Shown piece by piece: positions 1 through 13,539 of a stretch of 64,000 nucleotides of DNA. Under the pieces are notes generated by a model that saw only the letters and a program-made list of their open reading frames with translations, was not told the DNA's origin and searched no databases. The translations under genes were made by a program, and so were the position numbers. Source of the DNA: Coprinus comatus (taxonomy: Eukaryota; Basidiomycota; Agaricomycetes; Agaricales; Agaricaceae); contig JAWPGT010000012.1 of NCBI GenBank assembly GCA_034638255.1, forward strand, positions 496,001 through 560,000, written 5' to 3'. The stretch's first letter is position 1; every line of letters begins with the position of its first letter.

Positions 1-39
1 CACTACCTGTGCGAGAGTGCATCTATTCTTCTCTTGAGA

Positions 40-1762
40 ATGAATCCCAGCAATGTCCAAAGCGAATGCGAAGGTGTTCCGGGGTGCAATTATAGGAATT
101 CGGTTATGGGCGTAAGTTACTCTCCATTCCCTCAAGCCCTCGTCTCTTGAGCTTACACAATCTCTTCTTTTTTTTTTTTAGGAAACATTTTGTACATGCG
201 TCCTATACAAACCCGTTTCTTCTACTCTCCTCAACAACGACGGGATTCCAAACGAGATACTGGCAGAGATATTCTCTCTTATCGTAAAGAACAACGTCAA
301 GAGTCCTTCGAGAGGTCTTACTTACGACTGGAAACTTCAACCAGCTGAAAACCGCGCTTCGTTCACTTTGCGTAACGTTTCTAAACGTTGGCGTTCGGTC
401 GTTGATGATCCTTTATTATCGACTACATTCTCCAACCTACCCTATCCAATGATAGAGAAATACAAACCTGGAAATTCCACATCCGAAATTCAGTCTTTTC
501 TTGCAAGGTCACGACAAGTACCACTCAGCTTGTACCTCCAGCCAATCCCATACGGTCATACTGAACGTCTATCACATACCGCGTTATTCGAGTTATTTTT
601 GGGAGAAATCAATCGTTGGAAGACTTTAGATCTTGTCTTGGACCGAGAACTTCTCGAACGTCTTCTCTCTTTGGATTGTCAGAGTCTCCCGCCCCTCTCA
701 TTGACTTCATTGGCAATTGGCGTGGTATCGGAAGATCTCTTTGAACCTCACGGAGCTTTAGAACAATTCACGAAACATGTCTTCAATTTATTTCCCAAAA
801 TCAAACGGTTGGAATGGAATATTCATGGTCCTAGAGCTGCCGAGACTAATATTAACTTATTAATTCCTTGGAATCAATTGACGCACATCACCTTGGACCA
901 TTCATCTATCCATTTCACTCAAGCGATCACATATTTATTGCCTTATTGCACTAACGCCATCTCCATTACTCTCCGTATCATTTGCGATGAGAAAAACCAC
1001 ACCGATAACTTGACCAGCATTGGACATGAAGATGATGAAAACGAAGACGAATATCTCAACTTTCTTTCCACAGGAGATATACCGGTTTTCAACTTTCCCA
1101 ATCTGATCAATTTCAGACTCTTCATCGATAGAGACTGCGCACAGTTCATTCAAGTCGTGAACGCCTCCAAACTTCGAACGTTTAATTTAGTCTTCACGGG
1201 TCGGGATGGTATCAATCGCTGGAAATTAGGAATGTTGACTCAGTACCTCGCAGGAACAAAACCTGGAAATTTGACGTGTGTCAGGGTATACGATCCGGTT
1301 TGCGCGCTCAGCTTTGACAATGACAATGATGATGATAATTCCACCGCCCAATTTTTCTCCTTCTGTCTTCAAAACCACATTACTGAATTCGAGTTCGTTT
1401 CAGCGCAGAAGTCTTCCAGAAAGTTGTACGATGCCATCGAAACGATTATTCCATACATGGTCACTAAAGAAGAGTATACGAGATTTAGAGAAAAATTGCA
1501 TGTAACATATGGCTTGGTAGGGGACGGGAACGAGATGACGACGGTATACTCGTGGGGGGTTGGACCTGAAGATCGACTCTCTGATAGTCGAGAGCTATTT
1601 GAACACACCCGTAAACGCAAGGTCCTAAAGCTATCAAAACCGCCGGCGGAATGGATGCAAACTGGTAACAAACCTTCCTTTTGGAAGTTCAGAGAGGGTT
1701 GGGCAGAGTTTCAAGTCGAGAATCCCATAGACTGGTGGGTTGAACATTTGTTTGTTTCATAA
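40..1762 (+). CDS. F-box-like domain protein (Agaricomycete family)
   Basis: I join exon 40..111 (24 codons) to exon 182..1762 through a phase-0 intron with GTAAGT donor and a T-tract before AG, giving about 550 aa. The second exon opens into an F-box-like helix (IPNEILAEIFSLIV) followed by a second signature (SFTLRNVSKRWRSVV). The rest is a long leucine-rich region of the kind that follows F-boxes in mushroom proteins. By family knowledge such proteins are substrate receptors of SCF ubiquitin ligases; the substrate cannot be read from sequence. It resembles the minus-strand gene at 25281..26999 in layout, with shared wording such as RWKTL, LTHITLDHSSI against LTHLNLDHSSI, and YGLVGDG/YWGLGPN near the end, so the two are probably paralogues. 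The start at 40 is the first in-frame ATG before the intron, but the window begins just upstream, so an earlier exon is possible. Confidence 0.75.
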
Positions 1763-1962
1763 GTAACAATCAGTCGGTATTGTGTCCAATTTAGATCTTC
1801 TAGTCCAAGTAGGGTGTGCAAGATAGCTAGTCTGTAACAGTTAGCAACACTGGAATAGAATACAAGGGCCTAAAATGAACCACTGTTCCTAGATATACAC
1901 ACTGCTCGAGATTTGAGTTCATTGATGGAGGTGATAGTGTTTTGTTTCAAAAATCTGTTTTA

Positions 1963-4260
1963 TTATTTTCGAGAAAACAAGCTACTATTCACCCGAGATA
2001 TTGTGCCAGAGGGTCTTGCAAGAGTTGATAAGTTCGCCTGAGATGTATTCCTTGACCGCGACGTTAGCATTGATCTGTCATCCCTATCGATTCCAGGTGC
2101 GGGAGAACCAGCTCGAGAGATGTTGTATTGAGTCGAACTAATGACCGTGGTCCCATCATTTATGCTTCCACCGTTCGAGTACGCGGGCATAGGAGATGGT
2201 CTTGACATCTGGGATAGAGAATATGAAGTATTCGTTTTCTTTGTTGACCCAAATATTAATGACGATGTGCCTGAATTTGAATTCCCACCCCCGCTTCCAT
2301 TCATCCTTCCCTCTTCTAGAAGATCCCCATATATATCTCGTTTGGGTCGTAATAATCGAAGGCATCTGGTTCTTAGTTGCCTTCTCAAGGGATATGCAAT
2401 CAAGAAGAGAAGGAAAAACACAAGTACACAGAAGAATAGCAATATGGGAGAGAAGCCCAATGATGCTCTTGTGAGGGATGTTGGTAAATGAGGTGTAAGA
2501 CTGTCCTCCATAGCATCCAAAGAGGAAAAGAATGGTGGACGAATAGGTTTCACTGGAGAATCGTCATAATTATTATCAATATCATCGATTGGGTCCACAA
2601 GGGGCCTGTCGCCCCTCTTGAAAGGCACCTCTTTGCTTGCCTCTAGAACCATCTTCCCCAACGTCCAGCTAATCGCAATATCACCAACAGTATCCACTGA
2701 TTGGAAAGTCGGAGGACGACCCAGACCTTTCTTGCCCGCCTTGTCAGCAACAATTTCGCCACTTGTTGTGTTGTTTCCTTCTGGATCTACAATACGGGGC
2801 ATCCCTAGACCTTCGTGTAGAACGTTGACGATCCAAGCAGCTTTGAAGCATTGCATCTGGAGTCTTGGAAGTTCAACTTGAGGGCCCCAAATTCCGGTTT
2901 CTACTATCGTTCCATTTTTTATCACTTCACCATCTCCACCTAAATGGTGCTTCTTCCGCGAATCTTCGTGCTGATCCAGAAGACTTTGCCAATCCCGCCC
3001 GCAGAACTCACTAGCAGCACGCTCGTACTGAACAAAATCATACGGTCCTCCCAGGTTGAAAACATGTTCTGAGGAATACCAGTATTCTGATATTCCAATG
3101 AAATGCGATGCAGAAAAGTTGATAGGCGGGACATAGATCCCGTTCATGAGGCATGTAGTATTTGGGCATGGTTTGTCCTTATTCAAGAGTGACTCTGTCT
3201 TGCGCATACATTGCTCGAAAGATCCTGTTCCTTGCAGCGTATGCGCCTTTTTCTCGTGTGTACCTACATGGCTTCCTATATGCACGGGCTTCTCCGTCAA
3301 TTTGAGTCCGCGGGGTAGGCAGGGATCTGGCACAATGTCATTTTCCGTCTTGTCCCCAACGCGAGTTTTTTCAAACTCTTTGACCGCTTCTCCAACGTAT
3401 CGTTCTCGGGCTTGATTTGTTCCATATCCTAACCACGTCGTCACAAAAACGCGATGTTTGATTTCTTCACCACCAAGAAGTCTCAGTCGTACCTCCATTA
3501 AACCTTTTCCTTTAACACTTTCCACGTGTTCTTCGCTTGGCTCAAATGCAATCTGTGTTGAAGCACCTCCCATATCCAAAAATCCGTAAGTTGTCCGAGG
3601 GTAGGTAACAACTTCTTTTCCTTTTCCCTTTCCCTTATCATGCGCCTTCCCAATGAACCCGTCCATGAGATAATTTACTGCAATCCATCCAAATAAACCT
3701 TCTTCCTCTCCTGTAATAATACGAACACTACTGCCACATGGTCCTAAGGTTTTCGAAGGCTTGTCAATCTTGAAGTTGGTACTTGCCCGTAAAAACTGGC
3801 AGGTATGCGATAGAACACTAGCTTGGTCTTCTGGTGAAAGGAGTCGCATTCCCGCAGTAGCCATTAGAAAAATTGGTGTTGAACTGTGTAAGGAGGGTGG
3901 TATTTCGTTGAGAGCATGAGTGATAAGAGGCTTGAGGTATGTTCCAACAGAGGTGGGATTGGGTGCAAGAGACGATAGGCCTATACCGACGAAAAACCAA
4001 GCGCATACATTCAAGTTCCATTCATATTTCATTCAAATAAACATACCAGGTTCAACTTTCTTAACCCAACCATCACTATCCTTTGTTCCTTTGTCAACTA
4101 TGGGTAGCGTATATGCGAGAGAACTACTCTTGTCCAAACGTATGCTTGAGGGATCACGCCAACTGTATATCTGAAGGCGAGAACCAGAAGAACCAGCGTC
4201 AATGACAATGCCAAAGTGTCTTCCTGCTAGCCATGGGTCATTTGCAGTTGGGGGTGCCAT
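1963..4260 (-). CDS. YND1: GDA1/CD39 family nucleoside di-/triphosphatase (Golgi apyrase, YND1-like)
   Basis: Two exons, 4260..4047 and 3980..1963 (phase 1, GTATGT donor), give 743 aa. Apyrase conserved regions appear in order: VIDAGSSGSR (residues 19-28), MATAGMRLL, ITGEEEGLFGW and FLDMGGASTQIAF. Joining the exons restores the family string VEPGLSSLAPNP exactly at the junction, which supports the splice. There is no N-terminal membrane segment. One strongly hydrophobic stretch (about residues 578-601, LLFFCVLVFFLLFLIAY) is followed by a basic patch and a Ser-rich cytosolic tail of about 140 residues. This is the yeast Ynd1 topology rather than that of Gda1. The family hydrolyses NDPs/NTPs in the Golgi lumen, where the NMP product drives nucleotide-sugar exchange for glycosylation. 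The length is slightly above yeast Ynd1 because of the long tail. Confidence 0.92.
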
Positions 4261-4916
4261 TTATTATGTATATTTTTCTTGGTCTGATGTGTGAAAATTG
4301 GTGGGCGTATGTATTAGTCGTCGTTGTTGTCAGTACTTTTCAAGTTCGGCTTCGTTAGAGAATTGTAGATGCTAAATAGTGGATCCTGAAATGTCATTAA
4401 CTGTCTTGTTACCATTCACAATGTAGTGTCGTACGTACTTATATGATATATACTGGCAGTATATAAAGAAAGGTTATATTTGCCGACGATAGACGCCTAG
4501 GTAGATGGACAAATATTGAGGATGCAATGGACTTGAGAGAATGTTCGCCTTGACACGTGTGTGCCAAATATATCCAGACCGTGGGCATCACACTGATCAT
4601 CGCATCCGAGCTATTCATGTAACTTATAATTAATTCAACATACACTCTACATAGAATCCACTTTGCTCGATGGACATACATATTAAGTGAATATCAATAT
4701 CTACTTCAAAAACCCAGAACGATACCCTTGCTTTATCTAGTGACTTGCGGAAGATACTTATTCAACCGGTTCTATATTATGGCAGTTCTATCATGAAGTG
4801 TACAGTGTACAGCAAAAACCAGGTTCAAATCCCAGCGGGGGTTTCACAGTTTAAAAGTTTCAGTTTTTCGGGCCATTTAAATCGTTACATCCAGCATAGA
4901 TAATACAAAATATCAT
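4261..4916. other. Intergenic, no gene; one Pol III B-box-like motif
   Basis: No coding region is supported here. The stretch holds the upstream region of the apyrase gene and, at about 4823-4833, the string GGTTCAAATCC. This matches a tRNA/SINE internal B box, but no cloverleaf can be folded around it. It is also the downstream flank of the gene ending at 4917. Confidence 0.5.
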
Positions 4917-7229
4917 TCATTCTCTATAACTCCCAACCTTCCCAATTCTACCACTCCTCGTTATCCTCAACTCTCCAGCCTTTGTCTTCCTCTTATCATT
5001 AGCTTCCTTCAACCTCTTCGCCTTCTCCTCCAAACGTCGTCTCAGCCTCATTACATCCAACACCCAATCCGTCTCACTCAACAATTCTTGACCACGGCGA
5101 TAAAGTCTCTCTTCTTCTGTTGGATTATCCCACAACACTTCTAATGATTTCCGCTCTGATGCTCGCCATAACAAGATCTGAATTATGGCTTCCGGAAGTA
5201 GCACTTCAACACAGTATTGATTTTTATCCAACAACGAAAGCTTTTCGTACGCAGGACTCCCAGTTTGGCGAGGTCTTGTCGTATCGCCTGGGTTTGGAGA
5301 GATATTGGAGTCAGTTGTTAAGTCCGATGTCACAGGGGTGATTTTCGGGGGTAGTATCTCAGCCTATAGATTACTTGTTAATCATCTCATATAATTTCAG
5401 AGTACAGCACCGTTACCGCGGAATCTGGATTTGATGATTGTGATAATATAGAGTCCTAAGAACCGATGATGAGATTGAATATGATTGTGACACCAAGAAT
5501 GACGGACCGTCCGTTCATCATCACCATTTCTACCAGATTCATCTATCAAGTCCTCCTTGGCACCGTTCTTCAAACTCGGCACCTGGTCAACCTTTGCGGC
5601 GTCTAGATTAGAGGAACCCTCGTGCGCAGGTTCGACTTTTTCAAAAGATCGTTCTATGACCGCCTGTTCATTTAAATCCAAATGAATGGCCTCTTCTTTC
5701 CCCTCTTCTTTCCCACTGATTCCATTTTTACCGCCACTAGTCTTCTCTAGCTCACTGCCCAAGCTCCAACGTTGCACTACGTTTAATAACTCAGCTACGG
5801 CACGAGCATCCAAAGAACCCTTCATTCCGCCCTCTTTAGTTAATTGAGCCCGAGTTGCGCCACCTTTTGTAAACATAGAATGTCTTCTAAGACCCCAGGT
5901 GTACTTTTCGCTCATAATGGCTCTGACAACAGGTTTAACATAAGCAAATTGGTGACGCATAGGAAGATCGCAATACTCTGGTCCTGTTACCAATGGTGAT
6001 AATGTGAGATCGGGTGAAGGTGAACGGGACTTTGGTGAGGAAGTACTGGACTGTCCAGAATGTTTTGAAGCACGAGCTTTAGTTTTAGTTTTTAAACTAT
6101 TACGCTCTTCATCGATATCGTTCACATGTTCTACATGACTGGACTCAAATGCACCTAGCTAGGCAAGACAGTAAGTAAGTACTTTGGGTTGGGGGAATAA
6201 TGAAGATTTTGTATTTACTTTACATGTTCCAAACTCATCCTGTGAGCTTATAAAAAACCAATCACGCGGGATATCCATTTCCGTTCGATCCAGAAATAAT
6301 ACACGAAAGCGTTTTTGTTGTTCCTTCCCCTTCCCTTTTATATTTACATTTATATTCTTCACCGCCAGTATTTTTGCGGGCCAATAAGCAGTTTGGTTTG
6401 CCTTGGATTTAGCTAGGCAGAGTTCATCCTGATATGTTTCGTCGTCCAATTCGTCTAAGTCAAAATAATCGTCGCAACCCGTATGGTCCGAAAGTGCAAC
6501 TTCGGTAATATCGTCGTCCGTCGTAGCATATGATAGTGAGGATGGTGGTGGCAAAGTAGGGGAAGAAAGAGTGGACGAAATAGTATCATTGCGAATGTGT
6601 TTACTTCTCCCTTTTCCCTTTGTCCTGTTCTTGGGTGTCTTATCATAAGTTTGAGATATTAATTGTCCGACATCCGGTAGATCATCTTCACTGCTCTCAT
6701 CCAGATTAAATAGTTCAGGGAAAGGAAACGTAGCAGGGTCATTAAGTTTCTGGTAATTCTTCTTCGTGGGACCAAAATCTGGAGCTCCAGAGGTATCCAT
6801 GTGGAAGTCAGCATTCTGTCGTTGCGGGATTGTGATTGTATCATCCAGTTCGTCTTCTGAAGAAAGTGGTGTCAGTTCGGAATCCTCATCATCAATTACA
6901 GCTTCCTGGTAAGCCACCGTTGATGACACCGATCGTCTTCTCTTTCGAGGTAAACTTGAATTATCTAAACCACCTCTCTTCCTCTTTCCGCTAGATTTTG
7001 TGACTGCATTTCCTTCTTTATGTTCGGTATTTCTCTGAGGTACCCCTCTTGTTCTCCCTTTCCCCTTTCCGGACCGTCCAGACTTTACACTCTTCCCTTT
7101 GACACGTTCCGTCGTTCTACACTCCTCTCCGGAATCACGTTCATTGTTATCCTCATCAGATGAGATATCTACAAGTTGAGTGCATGCCTTGACAGCGGCT
7201 TGTCGTCTTGGAGGTTGTGAGGAGTTCAT
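4917..7229 (-). CDS. Uncharacterised nuclear protein with Tudor/PWWP-like domain
   Basis: I read three exons. Exon 1 is 7229..about 6219, exon 2 about 6158..5400 and exon 3 about 5340..4917. Exon 1 starts with basic, Ser/Asp/Glu-rich disordered sequence containing RKRRR and KGKGKGR patches that look like nuclear signals. Near its end lies a small beta-rich region (YWPAKILAV ... FRVLFLDRTEMDIPRDWFF) of the Tudor/PWWP chromatin-reader type. Exon 2 carries YCDLPMRHQFAYVKPVVRAIM. Exon 3 has EVLLPEAIIQILLWR followed by a basic coiled coil. Two splice choices are possible at the first intron: donor at 6218 with acceptor at 6159, or donor GTAAAG with an acceptor 4 nt later. The second intron (donor near 5405-5415, acceptor before 5340) is uncertain and very short if the best in-phase donor is used. 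By domain it may bind methylated histone or DNA-associated proteins; this is inference. No named orthologue is recognised. Confidence 0.6.
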
Positions 7230-9155
7230 GAATGAAGCTAGAGAGGTGTAGACTTTGGACGCCAGTGGTCTGAATCGAAGGAATGATTATGGACCTGCGG
7301 CTCGTTCGGCATTAAGTCACGAGGACAATTGATGTTAACTTCAAAGGCATTGTGTGAAACGACCGCGAAATGCTTCTGGCTTTGATCAATACCATATCAA
7401 TAGTAAGAAAGAAAAAGATAAGGGCGGATAGGTATTTCTCATTTTTATTTATTTCATAAACACTCATACTGACACAGATGACCGTCACAATATTTATTAT
7501 TAAAATAAGTTTCTCATTTTCTCATGTTTGGTAGTACCTCCGACTCTTTCCTGATGCTTTACTTCCCGTTTTCCCACAAAATACCCATAATTCTGGCACC
7601 TCCGATAGACTTCTTGAGTTAATGTAAAAACAAACCGAAGTATTTCCTGCTTCCTTTAGTTGTATTTGATCTTCAGAAACAAGTTGTTGAGACACCTCCT
7701 GTCTACTCGTACTCGTACCAATAACTTGGACCATCTCGTATAGAGTCGTGCCCACTTCCGTGTCCAATCTATACGTAAGTATACATTCTCGCCAGTCTCA
7801 GGATGACCCACCTTTGAACCCGTCCACTGGGGCTGGCTAACTAGGTCGTTCTTTCCCCCATTAGAAGCTACAGAAGGTTTGTAAAGATATTAACACCCAA
7901 CAGCCACATAATAACATCCAACGGCTTCATTGAAATGATGAAAAAGAGCTCATAACCACTGCCTCGCCTCCACTTCTAACTAAACAGGGTACACTTCTCA
8001 TTTCCCCGACCAAGGCTGTTGAGGGTAACCACACATATACAACAACCACATAATAATAATAACAATAAAAAGTTCGTAACTTCGGTACACGCCTTCCGAA
8101 TGCACGTTTTATTTTATATGATATCCCCTTTTTTTCTAACAATATTCTTTATATTTACCATTCTTCCGGGGATTTTCAGGGATTTGAATCACTTATACAA
8201 TTTTCTTTTTTCTTCCAATCCTCGGATAAATCAACGATGTAAATCTCCTTTTTCATGTAAACACTGAATAACATGACCTAGGGTTAAAGGATTCCATCAG
8301 AGTAAAGAAGAAACCATGATAGAAGTTTCAGAAAACATGCTACTTAACCCAAAAACTCATGACCCAGCAGTAACTTGTGTTAATCCGGATCTTAGGTTAT
8401 GAGGTAACCATATGGGAGCTGATGGAACATTAGATATATTAATTTGTCGTGTTCACCGTTGACTGCTGTTGACATGAATTCCTTACAATGAGGATATAGA
8501 GCTTCAACATAGACCCGAGAGAATTGCATCTAAAGCCCAAGACGTAAAATGTGTTTTGTCAGACTCTTTTACGATTTCAATATACAGATATCCAATAATC
8601 AAAATCAGCCTCTCGGCAATCTGGACTTCCCCTTCTAATCTTTGCATCGTGGTTCGAGTAAAAAAAAAAATTGCTTTACAAAACATTGATTTCGAGAATA
8701 TTGGTACAACCGTTCCTGTGATATTTCTTCTGTAACAACAAAAAAGGAATAATAAAAAATAGGGAGAGCATAACTTGCATAAAGGTCATAATCCATAAAG
8801 CATATGTCTAAAAAGAATCATATATCAAAAAGAAATTAGCATAATTTGATTTTAGAAAGAGAGAAAAAGGAAAGTAAAACCCCAAAAACAGTTTCCGTGA
8901 CAAACGCCCAACAAAAAAGGGTAAGCGCCAGGACGATTGTGGAGAAACATAAGATAGAATTCAACGATCGGAAAACCCGACATGACCTCTCGAGATTAGC
9001 GCCGATCGATCATTAAATTTGTTTTCATTCCGCCGGTTCTTATGCAGCGCATCTACGGGTTTCTTCTGCGGTACCGTTACTTCATTTGTGACTTGAAATT
9101 CGTCACATCGTCACTAAGGCCTTCCTCTTCTGTTCTTTTCTTTTAGGGATATCCC
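7230..9155. other. Intergenic, about 1.9 kb, no supported gene
   Basis: Only short, unconvincing open frames occur, and none shows a domain or exon structure. The 3' part (8700-8900) is A-rich and probably downstream UTR of the minus-strand gene ending at 9156. I see no RNA gene or repeat structure. Confidence 0.45.
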
Positions 9156-10493
9156 TCATTGCGGTATATCTGACGGGGGTATCGGTTGGGCGGGTAGATT
9201 CTTTGGTCTTCCAGAATTACCAGTGGAGTGCCTTCGTACGAGTTTTCTGCGTTCCTTCGTCGATTCTCCACTCGAAGAACCGATCTTGGCAAAACTGAAA
9301 AGCCTCTGAAAAAACGGCTTCCGGGGACTGGAAGCAGGAGATTTTGTGGTTGAAGTTGCGGTGATGACCGACTGTTCCCGACTAGGAGCCTGTCATTGTT
9401 AACCAGGGTTGAAAATCCGGCAAGGATAGTAAGGACTTACGATAACATGTACCTTCTGACCAGCGGTAGGAAGAACATAATACGTACTTCCCGACCCCGC
9501 GCTCCCCGCCTCTGAATCTTCCTCACCGTCTGATTTCCGCACTTTGTGTACTACACCAGGTCCAACGGATCTCGTTCTTTCCCTTCTTCGATGTTTGAAT
9601 TCATCGGCACCAGTTGGAGCCGGGTACTGTCCACCTTGAATTGGAACAGGAGCAGAGTGACTATAAATCATACCATCAGGTCCTCTGTGTGGTGGGTGGT
9701 GAAGCAGAGCCGGAGGTGCATAATGCGGTGTTCGCCCATGATGGTGTGAAGGAGCGTACACGATCGCTGGTGGGTGCTTGTGTGAATGTTTTCCAGAACT
9801 AGTGGAAGAATGGACTCCTCCGTGCCACGCCTGAGAACCAGGGGGTCCAGGAGGTGCAAAGCTCACTTGAACATGGGATGTATGAGAGTGAAAAGCTCCT
9901 GGATAACCTGGTTGAGGAACTATAGGTTCAGGTTCAACGAAGTCGCCATTTGCATTGCGAGGAACGGACTTTGATCGCGAATGCTGTGAACGTCCTTGGG
10001 ACGGGAGAACTCGAATTTCTTCTGGGGACCCATTGATAGTCTCGAGTGGTTCATTACGGCGGGAATGAGAGGAAGGTGCAATATGAGACCCGGTTCTTGC
10101 GCGTTGAGTCGAATGATGTGATCCTTGAACAGGAATAGGTTGTGAAGGATGCATAGATGACGATGTGTGGGAACGCTGATGTGCTGGCGAACGAATAGTT
10201 CCGAATCCATATTCTTCTCTTCGTGATCGCAATGGCACATTGACTTGGGGGATAGGAATATCTGGTCGGCCGTCATTATACCTAAGCACCATTTTTGGGG
10301 GAAGTGAGTGAACACTGCCCGCGTCTGAAGGAGGGGATGACGGGATGAGTACGTCGTCGATTTCGGCGGGCGGGACAGAAGGCGAGTAGTAGGAATCTGG
10401 GTTGGAGGAATGAGCTTGTACCCAATATGCTGTTCGTTCGCGAGACGACATGTACTCTTCGTATACCTCTGGGGATGTTGTGTATTCAGTCAT
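9156..10493 (-). CDS. Disordered His/Pro/Ser-rich basidiomycete protein, function unknown
   Basis: Exon 1 (10493..9441, 351 codons) ends at KVHVI before a GTAAGT donor. Exon 2 (9389..9156) begins APSREQS after a CAG acceptor and ends in a stop after SDIPQ, giving about 428 aa. The N-terminus has Tyr/Glu-rich segments (YEEYMSSRERTAYWVQAH). The middle is rich in His, Pro, Ser and Gln (HSHKHPP, PSHHHGRTPHYAPP). The last exon carries a basic conserved-looking motif, PRKPFFQRLFSF. No catalytic domain or membrane segment is visible. The phase-0 junction and the long open frame make the gene itself secure. I recall similar proteins only as hypothetical proteins of mushrooms, so no function is offered. 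Confidence 0.8.
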
Positions 10494-13400
10494 CTTCTAG
10501 TGTTTGTTTGATGTGTGGAAATTTTTGGGCGTCTGGGAACAAAATAAACCTGAGCTCAAGAACAAGGAAGGTGGCTTCACAGTGAGCGAAAGGAAAGCCA
10601 AGAGTCCTGGGAGCCAGAACAACTTTATAATAGCGGAATTGCCGAAAAGGACCTAGATTCTAAAGCCGGAGCTGTTACGGGGATTAGAGTTCGCGCACAG
10701 AAAGAAGATAAAGATATAGATGGTGTATGTTACCCGAAATCTATAATAAACTGTAAGGGGTTGCCTAGATTATCAACCTGTATTTGGGATTAGATCACAA
10801 CGTGTTCGCCTCGAGGCCGCCGTAGTCGACCCCAGACAGGGCAACCACTGAAATCCTGTTCTAACAAACGACAGACCACCCGAATCGGAAAAACCCTCGA
10901 CCCAACAACGAAAAAAACGTACGACGTTATCCACAACTGGGACAAGGCTGAATTGATAATTGACACCGCTGTTAACTCTGGCAAATGAACGCGGCGACGA
11001 GTCAGAATACACCAGTGCATGCTATCAAAACGTATCTTTAATGGTTCTTCATCCGACTTACATTAAATTATCATTCCTTTCGTAGTTAGAACCAGGTCTG
11101 AAAAAAAAATGGCTGTGCTTTTGCTTATGCTCAGAAATAATGCATTGATGTCACATTGTCAGTAAATGCACCTAAGACCTCTTCTTACAACAACAACAAC
11201 ATTTCGCAAGAAGAACGACTGACTGTAGTCAATCAATTCCTGTAAAGGTATTCAATGAAGCTCACGATCCACGGAACAATCAACTAGCAACTTGAAGTAC
11301 AACCACTTCTTCTACCTAAGAAGCGGCGTGTATCGGAAGTACCCTCCACCTCTCCGGCCGAAAGACTCCCCTGACCCACAACACAATAAGATATTCCTGT
11401 GCGTGATATGTTGAAACTCAGTACCGAAGAGCCCGTTTTAGTTTATCCGGCGTACAATCCTCTGCGTATTTAAGCAATTCCCATCCACGAGGTCCTTAAA
11501 AACTGTCCTCTAAGATGAGTTCTTTTAATATACGACCAGCTGATCTAGAGTCTCATAGCCTTATCGTAAGCCAAAGTTTGCTTGCATCTACTTACCTTGT
11601 GAGTGCTATGGGTAGGTAGATGACGAAATGAAGTCAAACCCAAAATATCTGATAAAATGAACGTGAGAAGATATCGACTAGCATAGCATAGTAATAGCCA
11701 TTCCCATTCGCTACTTAAGCCCGTCTCTAAGGCCTGAGAATGCTGTCACACGAACATTTTAGCCTGGTCCACGAGGAGATCGCAGCAGCCTGAGAGTCCA
11801 TGAGATCGGACTACGTTAGGTATCCTCGTATTAACTGCTTATCTACTACTTGTCACTATAGAGGGACCCAGGATAAGATAACAATAAAACTGATGACGAC
11901 GCTATGTCATACACACTTTCTTGACAACCTCATTTACCAGAAATTACCAACTATTAACCTACCTAAGAAGTCGGACACGGAACAAGTAATATAGTCTCAA
12001 TTGCATAACCCCTTCTATCCTCGAGAAAAAATAATGAAATAAAATTTTCTATTACACCCATTATGCCGAAGCGATTCCATTCTGGTTCATTCCCATCGTG
12101 CTATCCACTACAGTGTGCAGTTACATCTCCGCGGTCTGGTGGTCAAGGGAAGTGAGGTCTTCCACAGACGTGTGGGTAAGTTATACATGTATAGTAGCTC
12201 CAAATGGAACCTAATAAAGCCAAGAGCATCAAGACGCCGTTTACTAAGGAAAGGTGCTAGTAGGCACTTGGGTACGTTTATTTTTGGACTGTGCCTTTTC
12301 AACGGTCATGAGTACTGAGATGACCGGGGAGCAGGAAACTCCGCCTAATGGCTTGGGTTCTGATACTACTAATAGGTTGTAGGTGATACAAAAGAAATGC
12401 CTCAAGAATCTGAATCCTTACAAATAACTGAGTATTTTTTAGAAGGAATGTCATTTTTGCGTGGCGGTCGGGGAGTAGCAGAACTTCAACGATGTTCGAG
12501 AGCGAATAGCCCAGCACCCTGGTTTTCGTCAATATAAATTACAGTAGCTATCTTTGAGTTACATTGATAGAAGTTCTTCTTGGATTCTGTTATTTTCGTC
12601 AATAAACCAAGAAGACCAAGTTGCCTTCGTCAGCCTTTCTATGATTAGAACTGCATCTTGCCTCACTGAGCGGAACTTGTTCTTGAAGAAATACTAAAAA
12701 ATACATTGGGGTGTAGTTCGCAGGTAAGTTTGGTATAACCTGGAGGGCTGGTAGTATGTATGGGCCTACTAGTAGGTTACCTCTCACTAGCAGTAATGGT
12801 TAAGGATTACAAAATAAAAAATAAGGAAAAAGCAAGTCCGAATCAGAGTGTCATACTACTACCGTAATACGTAGACAAGCGAGATTAAAGGAACGTGGCA
12901 CAAGTAGAAGTAGCTCAATACATTTACATTTCGGATGTACTGGTGGGATTGGAACTTTGCGATTCTCATTACTCATCATGGATGTTTTCGTGATGGTCCT
13001 TACCACATGAATGGGGGATTTTCAGGGTTTAGTAACGACCCTGGGGCTCCTACAACTTCCAATAACTTTGAGTATGTATGTAAGTGAGTGAGAACTTAAG
13101 GTGTGGATTCCCGTCAGCAGATACACCGTAGTAGCACCAATGAGAAGATTTTAATGATGGATACTACTATGTGGTGGAGTTGAAATACAATTTTTTCCGC
13201 TCCCAAGCTTCACCTTGAGAGCCACTTCGCCTCATTTGACATATACTTAGCATTGCATAAACATAGGCGTGACTCCGCTTTGTATCCGAAGGTCGCTATA
13301 CTAAGGCGATTGCGAGAAGCATCACTGACAATCATTAATCCCGCTTCATCAAAAATTCATGTACAGTGTACGAAGATACTAGAGTTCTAAGTTCGAACTT

Positions 13401-13539
13401 TGTGTAATATATCTAACAAAGTATTGACTCTTACACACAAAACTTATTTTCAGAACCAATCACTATAATAGACGACTTTGGAAATACAAATACAGACAAT
13501 TTTATTTACAACATTTGAAAAAAAAAAAATCACTCTTCT
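10494..13539. other. Gene-poor intergenic region, about 3 kb
   Basis: No open frame here looks like a gene: the longest candidates are 60-79 codons, lack domains and lie in mixed frames. I looked for terminal inverted repeats, tRNA folds and transposase motifs and saw none. The right end (13500-13540) is probably the 3' UTR of the dehydrogenase gene. This is the longest featureless stretch in the window and may hold decayed sequence or a non-coding RNA that I cannot detect. Confidence 0.5.

Noticed and set aside
7522..7767. 81-codon open frame on the minus strand
   Set aside because: No domain, no splice partners and no similarity that I recognise; it lies in an otherwise empty intergenic stretch.
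12108..12318. Overlapping open frames on both strands near 12.1-12.3 kb
   Set aside because: Mirror-image frames of similar length without any protein character; most likely chance.
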